The translations under genes and the position numbers were made by a program. DNA of 64,000 bases from Buxus sempervirens (taxonomy: Eukaryota > Streptophyta > Magnoliopsida > Buxales > Buxaceae). Of this stretch, positions 61,543 through 64,000 are shown piece by piece. Numbering within the stretch: the first letter of the stretch is position 1; the number at the start of each line of letters is the position of its first letter. A model generated the notes under the pieces. The model was not told the DNA's origin, did not search any database, and was given only the letters and a program-made list of their open reading frames with translations. The DNA is taken from positions 29,134,858 to 29,198,857 of the forward strand of contig OX387190.1 of assembly GCA_947561395.2 (NCBI GenBank), in the 5' to 3' direction.

Positions 61543-64000
61543 CTGACACAATCATTCCCATCATACATAAGAATTCTAAAGGTTTACTGTTTATTATGAA
61601 TAAAATATGATAAACAAAGAAAAATAACAGTTCTGTAGTAGGTTAATCATATGGGCAAAGGATAATACATCAAGCAAGGGAACTAATTATTCATCTGATA
61701 TGTGTTAAGTGATACAGCAAAATAATGTCATCACAAACTACATCCACAAGATCGCAAACACTATGGAGAGCAAAGCAAGATTCATATTCTTTCATAACAG
61801 TATCAAACAGTCTTCCATGTCCTATTCACACACCCGTCAACTAAAGTTAAGCGACTCGACAAATAAATCCAGATAAACATTAATATAACATTAGGACAAT
61901 TTTTATTTAAATTTTGAAGTTACTGACTGAAACCACAAATCATAGGCTTAAGATTAATCACTTTTAGATTTATAGCTTCATGCTTCTCAATTAGAGAATG
62001 CCATGTTTAGCAACCTTTTTTCCTTTGTCAGAAAAGACTCGGTGATAAGAGGAAGGTTGAAGCAGATGTAGCCATTCACTAATAAAGAACGAAGAATTAA
62101 GCAATAATCTGTTGAATATGATGCTCCAATTTTTTGAGACGTCCTAATAATTCTATAGAAAAAAATTGATAACATAGTAAATGCCTTACTATGTTATATT
62201 ATGCTTTTATGAACAATACAGTAAACATCATTGAAGTCAACCATTTGGTTCTTCTGTATGGCATTAAGAACATTTAATCTGATATGCAGGGGGACCAATC
62301 TGGGGTCAACATATAGACCACCTCAGCGGGTCCAAATATTAAAGCACTGGTTTGGCACACTCTGAAACCATAAAGATCTTTATTTGACGCAACACAGTAA
62401 AAAGTGTCGCAGCAAACCTAGGAATTGGACCTAGCTAAGCCACAAAGCAACAGTACTCTTGCAATTTATATATATTCTCTTACTAAAATATGAAGCTGGT
62501 GAATGTGTGGCCCACTAGCTTTTCTATGTTCTAATCTAATTACTTATATGCCATCCATTCCTACTTTTGTTTCCCTTTTTTTAAGTTTTCACACATGGGA
62601 TCTCAGAAACTCCCTTCTTCTTCTTTTTTCTCATTTTCTCGACTAGATTCTGTGATGCTTCCAGTTCCCATGGCTCAATTTTCTAGAAGACTCATTTCAT
62701 ATTGTTTTGGGATATGAAAAATGAGGGACAGAGTCATTTTGTCCAGCAACTAAAGTGAGAAACAAAAGGGCACAGTTATGTTAATTTCTCATTTCTCTAT
62801 GTTTGTCTTTCTGGTCCATTATTTCTTTAGAGCATGAGCTTATACCATATAAAAGTGATTAAATACGTCATAAAACTAGAGTAAGAAGTGCAATATGATA
62901 GGCTTTTAACAACTCTAGAAATAATCATCTCCATAAACAGGAGGAGGATGTTATCCTTAAACAGAAAAGGCAGAGCAGGGAAGAATTAAACTTTAAAAAT
63001 AAGTCAAATAAAAATGGAAAAAAAAAGGACAAAAAAGTAGGACATCTGATTAGCGTTCCCTCTTCAAGGCAAAGGTCCTAATCAGATGCAAACTGACTGA
63101 AACTGGGACGGCAAGTGGAAAGATAAGAAGAAGAACCCTTGCAAGAAGCCCAATTTAGATATTAAAAATGGTTATTATGAATTAACAGTTGAAGTACTGA
63201 ATTGGATTTAGAGCATTTTATCACCTGTTTAAAAAGATGAAAGTATGTCCTTATTAAAACACAACCAAAATGCCAACCAGTTGACCCACATCACACTGAA
63301 TCATCTGGTACATAGAAGCTTGCACAGGCCAACTCCTCACATAGAATTGAGAAGGTTTGACACAATCTGATTAGGGGGCAGCATAGTGTTTGGTCAGTTG
63401 GTCCAGTCTGTTAATTCACAACTACTTCCCTTGTGAAGCTCTTATGACGGTCTGCACCTAGAATTACTTTAACTTAAATTGGAAGGGAATAAGGACACAA
63501 ATCAATTATTTATTTATAAAGCACGTTTCCTTGAAAACAATAGCTATTATTCAGCTGATCGGCAAAGTGCATAAATGCTTAATAAAGAAATCTTTAGAAA
63601 CACTATTTAAGGATTCAAATAAGCGTTAAAATAAAAATAATCATAATAAATAAGCATAAAAACCCTATGCCCAAGAAGGATGTACTTCCCTATATAACTC
63701 CATTGATCATCCAATAAGGTTTCGCCTTTTGGAACTGAGTATTAATCTCCCTCCAGTTGCTTCCAATCAAACAGTCTGAATTTTTTATCCAAGAAACCAA
63801 AAACACTGTCCCTTGAGTTTCTGTTTTAAGGAGTTAACACTGTTTTGATGATATCCAAAGAAAATTTAATCTCACCTGTGTTCTGAATTTATCATAGTTT
63901 CCTCTCTCAAGTTTCATTCCCACATATGAGAAGACAACATCCACTCCCGAAAAAGTAAACCACATCACCTCCACAGAAAAGGTTAATTTTTTGTTTGAGG
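61543..64000. other. Probable HISN4 intron running off the window
   Basis: Exon 61487-61542 starts in phase 1 after a TGTGTCAG acceptor, so a coding exon must lie upstream (higher coordinates). I looked for the HisH end, a QFHPEKSG-type motif, on the minus strand and did not find it before 64000. The region is AT-rich with no named repeat. An open stretch with a donor-like end near 63875 does not match HisH. Confidence 0.5.

Noticed and set aside
63875..64000. Open stretch ending in a GT donor on the minus strand, possible upstream HISN4 exon
   Set aside because: Its translation (for example VVFSYVGMKLERGNY) shows no HisH motif, and the exon preceding 61542 should end in a QFHPEKSG-like sequence.

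Overview
This is a 64 kb piece of nuclear DNA from a flowering plant. The evidence is intron-split genes with GT/AG borders, the plant-specific genes OHP2, DYT1-type bHLH and the fused HisH-HisF enzyme HISN4, a nuclear tRNA-Gly(GCC), and many plant-type transposon remnants (hAT, Mutator-like, LTR, LINE, SINE). The sequence alone does not fix the species. OHP2 and RPS18 also lie close together on Arabidopsis chromosome 1 (from memory AT1G34000 and AT1G34030), so part of the window may be an old syntenic block.

Intact genes, all on the minus strand except that HISN4 runs off the right edge: OHP2, a photosystem II assembly one-helix protein (6803-9184); a GPI-anchored GH17 beta-1,3-glucanase with an X8 domain (10978-12585); a 202-residue plant protein of unknown function ending in a CaaX box (23007-27751); a 233-residue conserved plant protein of unknown function (33853-40909); cytosolic ribosomal protein S18 (43774-46028); a DYT1-like tapetum bHLH factor (50427-51373); and the 3' part of HISN4, carrying the whole cyclase half (53144-61542). 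A tRNA-Gly(GCC) sits at 21549-21619. I rebuilt exon chains by hand. In every intact gene the reading phase closes exactly and the protein length fits the family.

Mobile DNA, left to right: a 2.35 kb solo LTR with target-site duplication ATTAC (508-2855) holding four hairpins spaced 39-40 bp apart; a hAT element with a perfect 8-bp duplication that has captured a histone H2A gene with its intron position (4812-6079); a decayed hAT element with a nested foldback MITE (9400-10088); a roughly 7.75 kb Pack-MULE-like element (about 12804-20556) with inverted terminal repeats of about 250 bp. This last element carries broken 5' parts of NAA20 and PUB14 and two spliced-together bits of ABCF1, with a 677-bp copia-type solo LTR inside it. 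Further right are a 358-bp MITE with relatives near 47.4-48 kb, two L1-type RNase H tails, an RTE-type LINE remnant, two SINE-like tails, and a second hAT copy of the H2A-carrying family inside a HISN4 intron.

The most interesting material is the multi-gene chimera at 12.8-20.6 kb and the H2A-carrying hAT element. Both are cases of gene fragments captured by DNA transposons. In the Pack-MULE each captured 5' gene end starts just inside a terminal repeat. I found no CRISPR array, no microbial operon and no clear new enzymatic system.
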